DNA of 49,506 nucleotides, taken from Flaviramulus sp. GTDB lineage: Bacteria; Bacteroidota; Bacteroidia; Flavobacteriales; Flavobacteriaceae. A program made the position numbers and the translations under genes. Under the pieces are notes generated by a model. That model was not told the DNA's origin and did no database searches. It saw nothing but the letters and a program-made list of their open reading frames with translations. Of the stretch, positions 1 through 9,600 are shown piece by piece. Each line of letters starts with the position of its first letter. Within the stretch, counting starts at the first letter, position 1. Location of the stretch: positions 1 to 49,506 of the forward strand of contig NZ_JABDMV010000009.1 in assembly GCF_013001275.1 (NCBI RefSeq). The letters run 5' to 3'.

Positions 1-387
1 CACGTAAATATGATGGTTTTCCAGAATATGTGTGTAGTTTTTCCACTTATGAAAACTCTTTAAATTGTCTTCTCCCATAATTAAAGCAAACTCGTAATCT
101 GGATACTTTTCTTGTAAATAGGCAAGCGTATTAACCGTATAATTAGGCTGTGGTAAGTTAAATTCTATATCACTTGGTTTTAATTTTGTATAGTCTTTAG
201 TGGCACGATACACCATTTCTAAGCGTTGGTAATTATCTAGCAAACTACTTTTATTTTTAAAGGGATTATGCGGTGTTACCACGAACCAAATTTGGTTTAA
301 ATCGCTATGTTCTGCCAAATGGTTGGCAATAACCAAATGCCCAATGTGAATGGGATTAAAAGATCCAAAAAACAATCCGATTTTCAT
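1..387 (-). CDS. nadD: Nicotinate-nucleotide adenylyltransferase, C-terminus cut by window edge
   Basis: NadD transfers AMP from ATP to nicotinate mononucleotide, making deamido-NAD in cytoplasmic NAD synthesis. I translated the reverse strand: it begins MKIGLFFGSFNPIHIGH, which holds the nucleotidyltransferase GxFxPxHxGH signature, followed by a typical NadD stretch (IWFVVTPHNPFK). About 129 residues are visible; a full protein is about 190, so the last third lies outside the window. The ATG (bases 387-385) lies one base after the gmk stop codon, so nadD is the last visible gene of a yicC-gmk-nadD transcript and is probably translationally coupled to gmk. The identification is firm; only completeness is unknown. 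Confidence 0.93.
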   Translation of the reverse strand, partial: MKIGLFFGSFNPIHIGHLVIANHLAEHSDLNQIWFVVTPHNPFKNKSSLLDNYQRLEMVYRATKDYTKLKPSDIEFNLPQPNYTVNTLAYLQEKYPDYEFALIMGEDNLKSFHKWKNYTHILENHHIYV

Positions 388-388
388 T

Positions 389-979
389 TTATGCTTTTAA
401 AAAATCACTAACTAAAACTTCTGCTTGCTGTAATGCTTTATCTAAATTATCATTTACAATAACCACATCAAAAAGCGGTGCGGTAGCTAATTCTGCCGAT
501 GCTTTTGCTACACGCATATTTATTTTATCGGCACTTTCAGTTTTGCGTTTTTTTAATCTAATTTTAAGCTCATCAATACTTGGTGGTTTTACAAAAACCG
601 CCAACGTTTGCTCCGGGAATTTTCGTTTTATACGCAGGCCACCAGAAACATCAATATCAAAAATAACGTTTTTGCCTTTTGCCCAAATACGTTCCACTTC
701 CGTTTTTAAAGTGCCGTAAAAATTATCGCGATAAACCTCTTCCCATTCTAAAAATTCTTCGTTCTTTATTTTAGTTTTAAAGGCTTTAGCAGATAAAAAG
801 TAATAATCTGACCCTTCTATTTCTGTGCCCCGTTTTTCTCTGGAAGTTGCCGAAATAGAAAACTCTAAATTTAATTTTTCTAAGCCAAGTAAATGCCTTA
901 CAAGGGTTGTTTTTCCCGATCCTGAAGGCGCTGAAAACACTATTAATTTTCCACCTTTATTTATATTATCTTTTGTCAA
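389..979 (-). CDS. gmk: Guanylate kinase
   Basis: Guanylate kinase phosphorylates GMP/dGMP with ATP to GDP/dGDP in the cytoplasm. The 196-residue protein has the P-loop near residues 17-25 (APSGSGKTT; the first glycine of the common motif is alanine), then the GMP-binding segment SATSREKRGTEIEGSDYYF and the FDIDVSGGLRIK segment typical of the family. Length matches the family (about 190-210). It sits 38 bases after yicC and one base before nadD on the same strand, the usual Bacteroidetes order. Nothing unusual apart from the alanine variant of the P-loop. Confidence 0.97.
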   Translation of the reverse strand: MTKDNINKGGKLIVFSAPSGSGKTTLVRHLLGLEKLNLEFSISATSREKRGTEIEGSDYYFLSAKAFKTKIKNEEFLEWEEVYRDNFYGTLKTEVERIWAKGKNVIFDIDVSGGLRIKRKFPEQTLAVFVKPPSIDELKIRLKKRKTESADKINMRVAKASAELATAPLFDVVIVNDNLDKALQQAEVLVSDFLKA

Positions 980-1017
980 TATACTAAGCTATTTTTTGAT
1001 GTGTAAAATTGTATTTA

Positions 1018-1875
1018 TTAAAGAACATTCAATAATTGTTCCTTAATTTTTTCCAATTCATCTTTCATTTGTACCACCAATTGTTGCATGGGCGCATAAT
1101 TACTTTTAGAACCTATAGTGTTTATTTCGCGACCCATTTCCTGACCAATAAACCCTAATTTTTTTCCGTTGGAATCTTTTGAATTTATAGATTCGGTAAA
1201 ATAATTTAAATGGTTTTTTAAACGCACTTTTTCTTCGGTAATATCAAACTTTTCAATGTAATACACCAATTCTTGTTCAAAGCGGTTTTCGTCGTATTTC
1301 TCTTTTAAATCTTCAACACCTTTTAGTAAACGCTCACGAACACCTTCAACGCGCTCTGGGTCCATAGACACTACCAGATTAAGTAGGTTTTCAATATTTA
1401 CTACGCGGTTATTAAAGTCTTTTTCCAGCACTTTGCCTTCATCTAATCTATGCTGTATTAAAGCGTTTATAGCCTTGTGTGTTTCAGTTTCTATAGCTTT
1501 CCATTCCGTTTCATCAATTTCTTCACGTACCGTATTAAGCGCATCGGGGAAACGAACCGCCATTTTAAGAAGCTCTAAATCATCGCTATTTACAACTTCC
1601 CTTAGTTGTTTCATGTATTGCTTTACAACAGGTGTGTTTATTTGAGTTGAGGTGTCTTCAGCAGTAGTTTCTACAAAAATTGAAAAATCAACTTTTCCTC
1701 TAACAAGTTTATCTGCGAGTATTTTTCTAATCGCCAATTCTTTTTCTCTGTAAATAGAAGGCATTCTAGCGTTTAAATCTAAACTTTTACTATTTAAAGA
1801 TTTAAGCTCTATAGTTATTTTTTTTGTTGGCAATTGCAAAACAGATTTCCCGTAACCTGTCATTGAATATATCAT
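1018..1875 (-). CDS. yicC: YicC/YloC family endoribonuclease
   Basis: A 285-residue protein with the family start MIYSMTGYGKS and the conserved C-terminal block GFIGQEMGREINTIGSKSN (DUF1732 part) near residues 240-258. E. coli YicC and relatives have been described as endoribonucleases acting on small RNAs; the activity here is inferred from family membership only. It is the first gene of the yicC-gmk-nadD operon, and the region upstream (1876-2056) separates it from the divergent stress-protein gene, so the operon promoter should lie there. Length and both terminal signatures are normal. Confidence 0.93.
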   Translation of the reverse strand: MIYSMTGYGKSVLQLPTKKITIELKSLNSKSLDLNARMPSIYREKELAIRKILADKLVRGKVDFSIFVETTAEDTSTQINTPVVKQYMKQLREVVNSDDLELLKMAVRFPDALNTVREEIDETEWKAIETETHKAINALIQHRLDEGKVLEKDFNNRVVNIENLLNLVVSMDPERVEGVRERLLKGVEDLKEKYDENRFEQELVYYIEKFDITEEKVRLKNHLNYFTESINSKDSNGKKLGFIGQEMGREINTIGSKSNYAPMQQLVVQMKDELEKIKEQLLNVL

Positions 1876-2056
1876 AAAACAAATGTATTAAGTTGCACAA
1901 AGGTAATTAAAACCTGTAGCATAGAAAATAGATATAAGTATGTAAATATATTTTAATACGTATATGGCACATTGGAATTAATTGATTTTCTGATTTTTAT
2001 CATTTTTTATTTTTTGAAGTTTATTTACCTTATTACATTATATAATAAGCTGTATC

Positions 2057-2500
2057 ATGAAAAATATTTTAATTCCAATTGAATTTAATTCCAACGAACA
2101 GAAATTAATAGATCAGGGAATTAAATTGGCAGAGCAATTCAATTCGAAAATATGGTTAGTACATATTGCTGCACCAGAGCCAGATTTTGTTCCTTATATA
2201 GGAGGGTCCGATCCAAATAATGAACGGGAAAGACGTGCTTTAGAACTTAAAAAAGAACACAAAATACTCCAAGACTATAGCCATACTATAAATAATAAAG
2301 GAGTTAATGCATCAAGTTTACTGGTGCAAGGACCAACGGTTGAAACCCTATTGTTTGAAGTGGAAAAGTTACATATTGATTTAATAATTATGGGCAATAA
2401 TAAACATAGTTTTATTTACAAAGTGTTTTTAGAAAGTGTTTCGAATGAAATTGTTAAAAAATCAAAAATACCAGTGTTATTAGTTCCCTTAGAATCATAA
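2057..2500 (+). CDS. Universal stress protein (UspA superfamily), non-canonical nucleotide site
   Basis: A single-domain Usp fold of 147 residues: the start KNILIPIEF forms strand 1, and the C-terminus IPVLLVPLES is the closing strand. In ATP-binding Usps the signature is G-x2-G-x9-G-S/T. Here the aligned residues are G113-N-N-K116 and, nine residues later, E126-S127, so two of the three glycines are replaced by K and E. This suggests the protein does not bind ATP like MJ0577-type Usps, though that is inference. It stands alone, divergent from yicC, with A-rich leader before the ATG. Cytoplasmic; its partner and trigger are unknown. Confidence 0.88.
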   Translation: MKNILIPIEFNSNEQKLIDQGIKLAEQFNSKIWLVHIAAPEPDFVPYIGGSDPNNERERRALELKKEHKILQDYSHTINNKGVNASSLLVQGPTVETLLFEVEKLHIDLIIMGNNKHSFIYKVFLESVSNEIVKKSKIPVLLVPLES

Positions 2501-2689
2501 ATTAAAAAATACGAAATGTTATATTATTATGTAGATGTTTTCCTATACAGGTTATTTTTAATACGTTTGTTTAAAGCGCAATACTTTAATTCATAAAATT
2601 CTCTCGGTTATAATTTATAGCATTGTTTAATAAGTTAATATTAACATTTATACTTTTTTTAAAAAGATGTTTAATTAATGCTATTAATT

Positions 2690-2872
2690 ATGAAAAAAAA
2701 GACGGAAGACTTAAGCGACAGAGAAATTCAAGAAGGCATTTATAGAAACCTTAGAGAAATTAGACACAATACAAGAACTACTAAAACTTTAATTTATCTA
2801 TTTGGAATTTTGGTTTTAGCCTCCTTCATTATGTCGTTATGGCCGTTAGTTTCTTTATTTAAAAACAATTAA
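2690..2872 (+). CDS. Small single-pass membrane protein, unknown function
   Basis: A 60-residue protein starting MKKKTEDLSDREIQEG. The first 35 residues are charged and probably helical; residues about 37-57 (LIYLFGILVLASFIMSLWPLV) form one membrane span, leaving a short lysine-containing tail. I chose the ATG at 2690 because it begins a typical MKKK start after an A/T-rich leader; an in-frame ATG at 2678 would add only MLLI. A strong hairpin follows at 2900-2930, which supports a real short transcript. A 12-base perfect palindrome (GTTAATATTAAC, 2634-2645) lies about 45 bases upstream and could be an operator. I recognise no family. Confidence 0.6.
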   Translation: MKKKTEDLSDREIQEGIYRNLREIRHNTRTTKTLIYLFGILVLASFIMSLWPLVSLFKNN

Positions 2873-2899
2873 GATGTTTTAATGGGCAATAAATTAATT

Positions 2900-2930
2900 A
2901 AAAAACTCCCCATAAGATGAGGAGTTTTTT
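2900..2930. terminator. Bidirectional terminator hairpin
   Basis: AAAAAACTCC (2900-2909) pairs with GGAGTTTTTT (2921-2930) across an 11-base loop. The A-run on one side and T-run on the other make it usable from both directions, fitting its place between the small membrane gene (plus) and the convergent lipoprotein gene (minus). Confidence 0.8.
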
Positions 2931-3012
2931 AAAAGTATAACGAAATGATTATGTGGTTATTTCGTTTCTTGGAAAGCAAGTTTTCCAGTTTATCAAATCT
3001 GCATCTACTATC

Positions 3013-3678
3013 TTATTCAGAACATTGCTTAACTTCATTTTTATCGTCTAAAAAGTCGCTAATAGCTGTGAAACAGAAAGAACTATCCATAATGCTAAAT
3101 TCCACATTACCATTATTCCAAAACACTATTTCAGCAGGATATATTGTATAACAGATATTAGTATTAGCTTTATTATCCTCATACCAATTACAAAAATCTT
3201 GAGCAGCATCACATTCCACGCAATTACTACTTCCTTCGTCAACAACACCATCGCAGTTGTCGTCTATACCATTGTTACTTATTTCTACTGCACCAGGATT
3301 TACATTAGGGTCTGAATCATCACAATCTATGTCGGTGAAGGGGTTGTCAATTGGAAAAAAACCGTCTCCATCTTCATCTTCCAAAGTACTTTGGTCAAAC
3401 GGAATAGTATCATCATAGTCTGTTTCAGAACACCGGTTTTCAATATTAAAAAAACCATCACCGTCCATATCAATCGCGTCGCCATGTCCTAGATGTCCAC
3501 CAATTGCATTAACACTTACGTTAATTATTTTTCCTTTGTGACAGATATCGACTTTTTTTCCTTTCTTTTTAATAGACTTTTTTTCGAGTTTAAATTCTTC
3601 CATATCAGATACAATAGATTCCTGGTCGCAGGATGATATGGCAAGGATAATTACAAAGAGTAAACTTAATTTTTTCAT
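3013..3678 (-). CDS. Outer-envelope lipoprotein with calcium-binding/MopRP-like repeats
   Basis: A 221-residue protein with a lipoprotein signal peptide: MKKLSLLFVIILAISSC, lipobox AISSC with the lipidated cysteine at 17. After a lysine-rich linker (residues 33-42) comes an ICHKG...HLGHGD module (45-67), seen in other Bacteroidetes surface proteins. Two aspartate-rich loops of D-x-D-G-D-G type follow (70-83 and 101-110); the second runs into a MopRP-type putative metal-binding motif (about 117-148, IDCDDSDPNVNPGAVEISN, then NGIDDNCDGVVDE). The C-terminal third is cysteine-containing and unassigned. Probably calcium-binding and surface exposed; function unknown. It is monocistronic between the terminator at 2900-2930 and the tRNA. 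Confidence 0.75.
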   Translation of the reverse strand: MKKLSLLFVIILAISSCDQESIVSDMEEFKLEKKSIKKKGKKVDICHKGKIINVSVNAIGGHLGHGDAIDMDGDGFFNIENRCSETDYDDTIPFDQSTLEDEDGDGFFPIDNPFTDIDCDDSDPNVNPGAVEISNNGIDDNCDGVVDEGSSNCVECDAAQDFCNWYEDNKANTNICYTIYPAEIVFWNNGNVEFSIMDSSFCFTAISDFLDDKNEVKQCSE

Positions 3679-3884
3679 TTTAATTTGGGGTTTAATATTA
3701 AGCCGACAATAACTGAAGAAAAATCAAAAAAGCCGAAATTACTCGATATTTCATTTGTTTTATTCTATTAAAAGGAAGGAAATGTCAAAAAATCCGTTGA
3801 AATAATGGTAAATTTTTAAGGCTAAAAAATAAATATCTAGGCAAAAACTCTTATTATAATTAATATGCAGACTATATAGAAAAC

Positions 3885-3924
3885 AAAAACCGTAACACTT
3901 TATTAATAAAGTAATTACGGTTTT
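3885..3924 (-). terminator. Terminator of the tRNA-Leu transcript
   Basis: A 10-bp stem (AAAACCGTAA, ending at 3895, with TTACGGTTTT, 3915-3924) lies directly downstream of the tRNA on the minus strand, followed by a U-rich stretch on that strand. The loop itself contains a perfect 16-base palindrome (ACTTTATTAATAAAGT, 3897-3912), which can extend the hairpin. Confidence 0.8.
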
Positions 3925-3930
3925 AACATG

Positions 3931-4012
3931 TACTCAAGGTGGGAATCGAACCCACACTCCCGAAAGAACTGGATTTTGAATCCAGCGCGTCTACCAATTC
4001 CGCCACTTGAGC
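3931..4012 (-). tRNA. tRNA-Leu, anticodon CAA
   Basis: On the minus strand 82 bases fold as a class II tRNA. The acceptor stem GCTCAAG pairs with CTTGAGT (first pair G-T), followed by discriminator A. The anticodon stem CTGGA/TCCAG encloses loop TTCAAAA, giving anticodon CAA (reads UUG). There is a long variable arm (TTCTTTCGGGAGT region), and the T arm is GTGGG TTCGATT CCCAC. No 3' CCA is encoded. A -7 box for it lies at 4026-4033 and a terminator at 3885-3924, so it is a single-gene transcript. Confidence 0.97.
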
Positions 4013-4025
4013 TAATTTTGGACAG

Positions 4026-4033
4026 CAAAAATA
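4026..4033 (-). promoter_or_regulatory. Bacteroidetes -7 box for tRNA-Leu
   Basis: Reading the minus strand, TATTTTTG matches TAnnTTTG exactly and ends 14 bases before the tRNA 5' end, a suitable distance for a short leader. No clear TTG appears at the expected -33 position, so only the -7 element is supported. Confidence 0.55.
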
Positions 4034-4098
4034 TATATTTTTTCTAGATTAATCATAAAAATACTCCTCATTATACTTTTTAGGTTAAAATAAATGCA

Positions 4099-4106
4099 TA
4101 AATTTG
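4099..4106 (+). promoter_or_regulatory. Bacteroidetes -7 box for prs
   Basis: TAAATTTG is an exact match to TAnnTTTG, 54 bases before the prs ATG. The -33 position holds a T-run (TTTT near 4077-4080) rather than TTG. It is divergent from the tRNA promoter about 65 bases away. Confidence 0.6.
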
Positions 4107-4159
4107 CACCTCGTAAAAAATCACGTCGTGTTTGCGTGCTCTAAAACAATAAGTTAACC

Positions 4160-5101
4160 ATGCCATTAGTAATAACAGAAGCTAAAATATTTGCCTGTAC
4201 GCAAAGTAAAATTCTTGGTGAAAAAATAGCCAAGGCTTTTGGTACAGATTTGGGTAAAGTAATTACTTCTACTTATAGTGATGGAGAGTTTCAACCTTCG
4301 TATGAAGAGTCTATTCGTGGGACTAGAATTTTTATTATTGGTTCAACAAATCCTGGAGCAGAAAACTTAATGGAAATGTTATTGATGATAGACGCGGCGA
4401 AACGAGCTTCAGCAAGACATATTACAGCTGTATTACCTTATTTTGGATGGGCAAGACAAGACAGAAAAGATAAACCTAGAGTGCCAATCGCGGCAAAATT
4501 AGTAGCAAAAATGCTAGAAGCTGCTGGTGCAACGCGTATTATCACCATGGATTTACACGCTGATCAGATTCAAGGATTTTTTGAAAAACCTGTAGATCAT
4601 TTATTTGCGTCAACAATTTTTCTGCCTTATGTAAAGAGTTTAAAATTGGATAATTTAACTATTGCTTCACCCGATATGGGAGGTTCGAAAAGAGCTTATG
4701 CTTATTCTAAAGCCTTAGAGAGCGATGTGGTTATTTGTTATAAACAACGAGCCAAGGCTAATGTGATTTCTCACATGGAACTAATTGGTGATGTAACAGG
4801 TAAAAATGTAGTTTTGGTTGATGATATGGTTGATACAGCAGGAACGTTAACAAAAGCTGCCGATTTAATGATGGAACGTGGCGCCTTAAGCGTGAGAGCT
4901 ATTTGTACGCATCCTATTTTATCTGGAAAAGCGTATGATAACATAAATAATTCAAAATTAGAGGAACTTATAGTTACCGACACGATACCTGTTAAACCTT
5001 TAAGTGATAAAATTAAAGTTTTAAGTTGCGCACAATTGTTTGCAGATGTTATGGATAAAGTGCACAATAATCAATCTATTAGTTCAAAATTTGTGATGTA
5101 A
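4160..5101 (+). CDS. prs: Ribose-phosphate pyrophosphokinase (PRPP synthetase)
   Basis: Makes PRPP from ribose 5-phosphate and ATP, feeding purine, pyrimidine, NAD, histidine and tryptophan synthesis. The 313-residue length is standard. Visible family marks: YSDGEFQPSYEESIRG near the N-terminus, LPYFGWARQDRKDKPR (ATP/flexible-loop region, about 96-111), the divalent-metal segment MDLHADQIQGFF (about 131-142), and the PRPP loop VVLVDDMVDTAGTL (about 217-230). First gene of the conserved prs-rplY-pth group, with its own -7 box at 4099-4106. The gap to rplY is 153 bases, so rplY may have an additional promoter. Confidence 0.97.
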   Translation: MPLVITEAKIFACTQSKILGEKIAKAFGTDLGKVITSTYSDGEFQPSYEESIRGTRIFIIGSTNPGAENLMEMLLMIDAAKRASARHITAVLPYFGWARQDRKDKPRVPIAAKLVAKMLEAAGATRIITMDLHADQIQGFFEKPVDHLFASTIFLPYVKSLKLDNLTIASPDMGGSKRAYAYSKALESDVVICYKQRAKANVISHMELIGDVTGKNVVLVDDMVDTAGTLTKAADLMMERGALSVRAICTHPILSGKAYDNINNSKLEELIVTDTIPVKPLSDKIKVLSCAQLFADVMDKVHNNQSISSKFVM

Positions 5102-5254
5102 GTCACATTCGTGAAAGCGTTTTAAAAAATGAGTATTAATTAAATTATAAAATAGAAAAAATGAAAACGAGAAGAAATATAGATTTTCTAATTAATTAAA
5201 AATTTATATTCAACGAGTTTTCATAATACAATTAAATAACAATAAATAACAATT

Positions 5255-5932
5255 ATGAAATCAATTACAATTAACGGATCTCAAAGAGAAAGCGTTGGCA
5301 AAAAAGCAACAAAAGCCATACGTAATGCTGGTCAGGTTCCTTGCGTATTATACGGAGGAGATAAACCATTGCATTTCTCAGCACCAGAATTAGCATTCTC
5401 TAAACTTGTATACACCGCAAATGCGCATACAGTTGTGATTAAATTAGACAATGGAGAAACCTTAAATGCGGTACTTCAAGACATTCAATTTCACCCGGTT
5501 ACTGATAGAATATTACACGTAGACTTTTATCAATTATTTGACGACAAGGAAATTGCATTAAACATACCAGTACGCCTAGTAGGTAACTCAAGAGGTGTTA
5601 AAAATGGTGGTGTTTTAAGAAAAAACAACAGAAAATTACGTATTAAAGCTTTACCAGCTAACTTACCAGATTTTATTGAAATCGATATTACACCTTTAAA
5701 AATTGGTGATAAAGTTGCGGTTGGTGAATTACCAAGTGGTGATTATACTTTTTTACATACTGACAACACGGTAGTATGCCAAATCAAAACAGCTAGAACT
5801 GCAATTGTTGACGAAGAAGAAGATGAAGAATTAGAAGAAGGCGCTGAAGGAGCAGAAGGAGCAGAAGCTACTGCTGAAGGAGGAGCAGAAGCACCAAAAA
5901 CTGATGCGGAAGCACCTGCGGCTAGCGAATAA
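5255..5932 (+). CDS. rplY: 50S ribosomal protein L25, Ctc type, with acidic C-terminal tail
   Basis: Binds 5S rRNA in the large subunit. The N-terminal L25 domain begins [20 protein letters not shown] and continues with VPCVLYGG and the HVDFYQL segment (about residues 90-96); the C-terminal TL5/CTC domain (about 97-190) includes GVKNGGVLR and the [13 protein letters not shown] region. At 225 residues it is the long, two-domain Ctc form. From about residue 188 the chain is low-complexity: a run of Glu/Asp followed by Gly-Ala-Glu repeats and Pro-Ala, likely a disordered tail. It lies between prs and pth and is followed by a strong terminator. Confidence 0.96.
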   Translation: MKSITINGSQRESVGKKATKAIRNAGQVPCVLYGGDKPLHFSAPELAFSKLVYTANAHTVVIKLDNGETLNAVLQDIQFHPVTDRILHVDFYQLFDDKEIALNIPVRLVGNSRGVKNGGVLRKNNRKLRIKALPANLPDFIEIDITPLKIGDKVAVGELPSGDYTFLHTDNTVVCQIKTARTAIVDEEEDEELEEGAEGAEGAEATAEGGAEAPKTDAEAPAASE

Positions 5933-5958
5933 GCTTTTATTCCTAACTAAATAATATA

Positions 5959-5990
5959 AAGCATTCTGTTTATTCAGGATGCTTTTTTAT
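5959..5990 (+). terminator. Terminator after rplY
   Basis: AAGCATTCTG (5959-5968) pairs with CAGGATGCTT (5975-5984), 10 bp with one G-T pair, followed by a T-run. It separates prs-rplY from pth, so pth should have its own promoter or depend on read-through. Confidence 0.8.
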
Positions 5991-6010
5991 TTTTACAAAA
6001 AGAAACTTTT

Positions 6011-6637
6011 ATGTGTCAGTTTTTAAAAAACTTATTTAAAAAGAAAGAATACGTAAAAGAAAACAACCCTATGAAGAAATTTTTAATTGTTGGTTTAGGA
6101 AATATTGGAGAAAAATACGAAAACACAAGGCATAATATTGGGTTTAAAATATTAGATTTTTTTGCCAAACAAGAAGCTTTAACTTTTGAAACACAAAAAT
6201 TAGGAGATGTAACCACTTATAAACTTAAAGGCAGAACGTTTATTCTGTTGAAGCCAAACACGTATATGAATTTAAGTGGTAAAGCGGTTTTATATTGGTT
6301 AACTAAAGAAAAAATACCTATAGAAAATTTGCTAGTGATTACCGACGATTTAAATTTACCTTTTGGAAGTATACGTTTAAAAACGAAAGGAAGCGATGGT
6401 GGGCATAATGGATTAAAAGATATTCAAGAAAAGTTGAATACTACCAAATATAACCGTTTTAGATTTGGGATAAGTAATGCTTTTAGTAAAGGGAAACAGG
6501 TGGATTACGTATTAAGCAACTGGACCGATGAGGAAATTAAAAGCCTAAATGAACGGTTGGATAAATCTTTAGAACTTATTAAATCCTTTGTTTTATCTGG
6601 AGTTAACGATACAATGAGTAAGTTTAATGGGAAATAA
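6011..6637 (+). CDS. pth: Peptidyl-tRNA hydrolase with basic N-terminal extension
   Basis: Hydrolyses peptidyl-tRNA released from stalled ribosomes. The catalytic domain starts at Met21 (base 6071) with KKFLIVGLGNIGEKYENTRH, where H41 is the general base; later marks are LLKPNTYMNLSG and ITDDLNLPFGSIRLK. The 208-residue reading has 20 extra residues (MCQFLKNLFKKKEYVKENNP) compared with the compact family form. I keep the upstream ATG because I recall similar short basic leaders annotated on flavobacterial Pth, but the ATG at 6071 is a fair alternative. Convergent with the metalloprotease gene, 14 bases apart. Confidence 0.92.
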   Translation: MCQFLKNLFKKKEYVKENNPMKKFLIVGLGNIGEKYENTRHNIGFKILDFFAKQEALTFETQKLGDVTTYKLKGRTFILLKPNTYMNLSGKAVLYWLTKEKIPIENLLVITDDLNLPFGSIRLKTKGSDGGHNGLKDIQEKLNTTKYNRFRFGISNAFSKGKQVDYVLSNWTDEEIKSLNERLDKSLELIKSFVLSGVNDTMSKFNGK

Positions 6638-6651
6638 TAAAGACTTTTAAA

Positions 6652-9600
6652 TTACTCGATTATTATCTTTTTAGTCGAATTTCTTAAACCATCACTTACT
6701 TTTAATATATACATACCCGATTGTACTGAATTAAGCCTTATTTTTTCATTAAAATCGCCACCATTTTTAAACGTATTATTATAAATAGTCCTACCTCGCA
6801 GGTCAAAAACTTTAACTTTAATATTTCTTGATAAAGCTGTGTTTAATTTAATTGTAAATTCACCAGTATTTGGATTAGGGTACACAATAAAATTATCAAA
6901 CCCATAATCTTCAATTCCCAATGTAGTTAATATATTAAGCGTATAGTCTTCAACTTCGCCATCAAAACCATTTTCACACGCAGTAGGTAAACCATCAGGC
7001 TTATATTTTGTAGAAACCCGCATGGTAGTATTTCCTAGAGCAGCATCAACAGGGATAAGTATAGAGAATGGAGAATTTCCAGTCGCACCGTTCGACGTGC
7101 TTGTAGCGTCGCCTAAATTAAACTCTTCGTCAGAATTGTTAAAATTACAATCTTGATTCCAATCTATCCACACCTTGGTGTTTGTTGTATAGCTGCCATC
7201 GGTATTGACATTCACCGATAAATCGTATGAACTATTTCTATTTACACTGGTCGAAATTGAAGTGTAATCGCTATAACCAGATGGCTTTGCAGAAACATTA
7301 TTAATAGAGTTAAAATTAACTAAGGTTGTGCTTGTAGCAAAATCTGTATTACCATTAGAAGGACATAGCCCGTTGAAATAAGCAAGAGTTACATCTTTAT
7401 TTTTGGTTAGAGATGTTGCTGTTCCTGTAATTGTAATGGTATAATTTCCATCAGCGACACCATTTAAATTATTAACAATCATAGTTACATTTCCTGAAGT
7501 ACTTAAATTAGTTGGAGAAAAAGATACGGTGGAACTTCCTGGGTTTCCTGAAGCACTAAATACGGTATTTTCTGAAAATCCATTTGCCATCACAAAATCA
7601 AAATGAAATGTGGCCGTTGTTTCTCCACAATCTATATTGTCTAAAGATTCATTAACTATAAAAAATTCGGGTGTCTGTGATATGGAAAAATCGAAGTTAG
7701 AAACGTCATAAAAAATATTATCTGCTGCTTCAACTAAAATTCTGGCTGTTGAAGTATTAGAAATAGAGGGAACGGTGTAATTATAGCTTCCATCATTTGC
7801 CGTATTACTTACAATTGTAGTTGGAAATGTTAATCCGCCGTCAGTTGATAATTTAATATTTACATTTTGACAGTTAATTGTAGCATTGTCTGTTTGTCCA
7901 ACCACCCAATTAATAGCTACAGTATTACCCTGAGCCCATGAAACTGGGTTTTCTACAGTAAATGGAGTTACATCTTCAACTACAATACTCATGGTGTCGT
8001 AACTACTTTGACCACCCGTTGGGCTTGATGGAGACCTGTCTCTAACCGTTAATGCCCAATTTAAATTTCGTCCCACCGTTGAAACCGTTTCCCAATCGCT
8101 TCCTAAAGTTGGATTAGTTTGGGTAGTATTTCCTGAAATTACACTACTGAGTTTTGGAATATATCTATTTGGTGCACTTGTAGGAGGTAGTGAGCGGTTA
8201 GTTGACCCAGATGCTAATTCTGGACCAAAATTCTGGTAATTAGTAACGCCACTATCGATTTGTTCCCAACAATACGTAAGATTATCACCGCTATCAGAAT
8301 CTGTTGCAGAACCCATTAAAACATAAGCGGTTCCTTTAGGAATATTGAAATTTGACCCCGCGTTTGCACTCGGCGGATTATTTGAAATAGCGGTTGTGGT
8401 TTGACAGCTTTTGGTATTTAAATTATTTAGTATTTGCTTAATACTATGGTAATGAAAATAATCATCGCTATTTAATTGTATTTCTTCTGGTCCACCCACT
8501 CCTGCATAACCCATAATAGTTGTTCCATTACCTGGTTCGGAATTAACACCTTGTCCTTCGGAACTAAACGCCCAGGTGTGATACGCTCCCATTTGGTGCC
8601 CAATTTCATGAGCTACGAAATTTATATCGAAACTATCTCCTTCAGGAGTGTCGTCAGCTGGCGATGTGAAAGCGCTACCTTTAGAATTGTTAACACATAC
8701 ACAACCAATACATCCGGCAAATCCACCACCACCGGTATCGCCAAATAAATGACCAATATCATAAGCAGCTTCTCCTATTACAGATGTTAAAGTGCTTTGT
8801 AGTTCAGAACTCCAAGCACCTTGAGCACCGGTATTCGCATCTGAATAAGGGTCGGTAGTTGGGTTATTATAAATTAATTGCGTGGCATTTACCAGCTCAA
8901 AAGTTACTGCTAAATCGGTTTCAAATACTTCATTAACTCTGGATAATGTGGCATTAATGGCAGAAAGTGCATCACTAATCGCATTTCCATTTCCAGGATT
9001 ACCATCGTCATGATAAGCCGTGTATTCCGAAGTGGCAGAAATTGCTATTCTAAACTTTTGCAACGTTTGGTCGTTTGCTCCACCTTCATCAATTTTAGAT
9101 GAGGTATTATTTTTATTTAACGTTTGGCTAAAATCATCAATTGTTTTGCACTCAAATTTATTTAAGGCATTATTTTTATCCTTTCTACTATACACCACAT
9201 ACTCATTAGCGTTTTTAGATGTAGGTTGCATAAAAACCGTAGGGTTATTAGGAGCGGTTATCATGGTTTGCACTCCTTTTGGAGACAAACTCATACGTAA
9301 ACGAGTTCCAGAATTATTGGTGCTTATACCAACATACGATTTAATATTTGGATATTGTTCAGCAAGCTCTTTTGAAAAAACGGATGCTTCGTAAATTTTA
9401 AAAGTTTCTAATTCACCACCTTTTCCAGGAATCGCGACAATAGGTGTGTTTTGATTGTTTTTGTCACTTCTTGAAGATGCGGATGTAAGACTTTCTTTTA
9501 GGGAAGACATGTTAAGATTATAAACATGTACCTTATTTTTATTTAAGTTTAATTTGTTTAAATTATTTGAGCTTTTATCAATGTCAATTTTAGAAAACGA

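Noticed and set aside
2945-3151. Plus-strand reading frame within the calcium-repeat lipoprotein
   Set aside because: Fully antisense to a well-supported lipoprotein gene with signal peptide; composition is non-protein-like.
8476-9394. Two plus-strand open frames inside the metalloprotease gene
   Set aside because: Antisense shadows of a strongly supported T9SS protease; no domains recognised.
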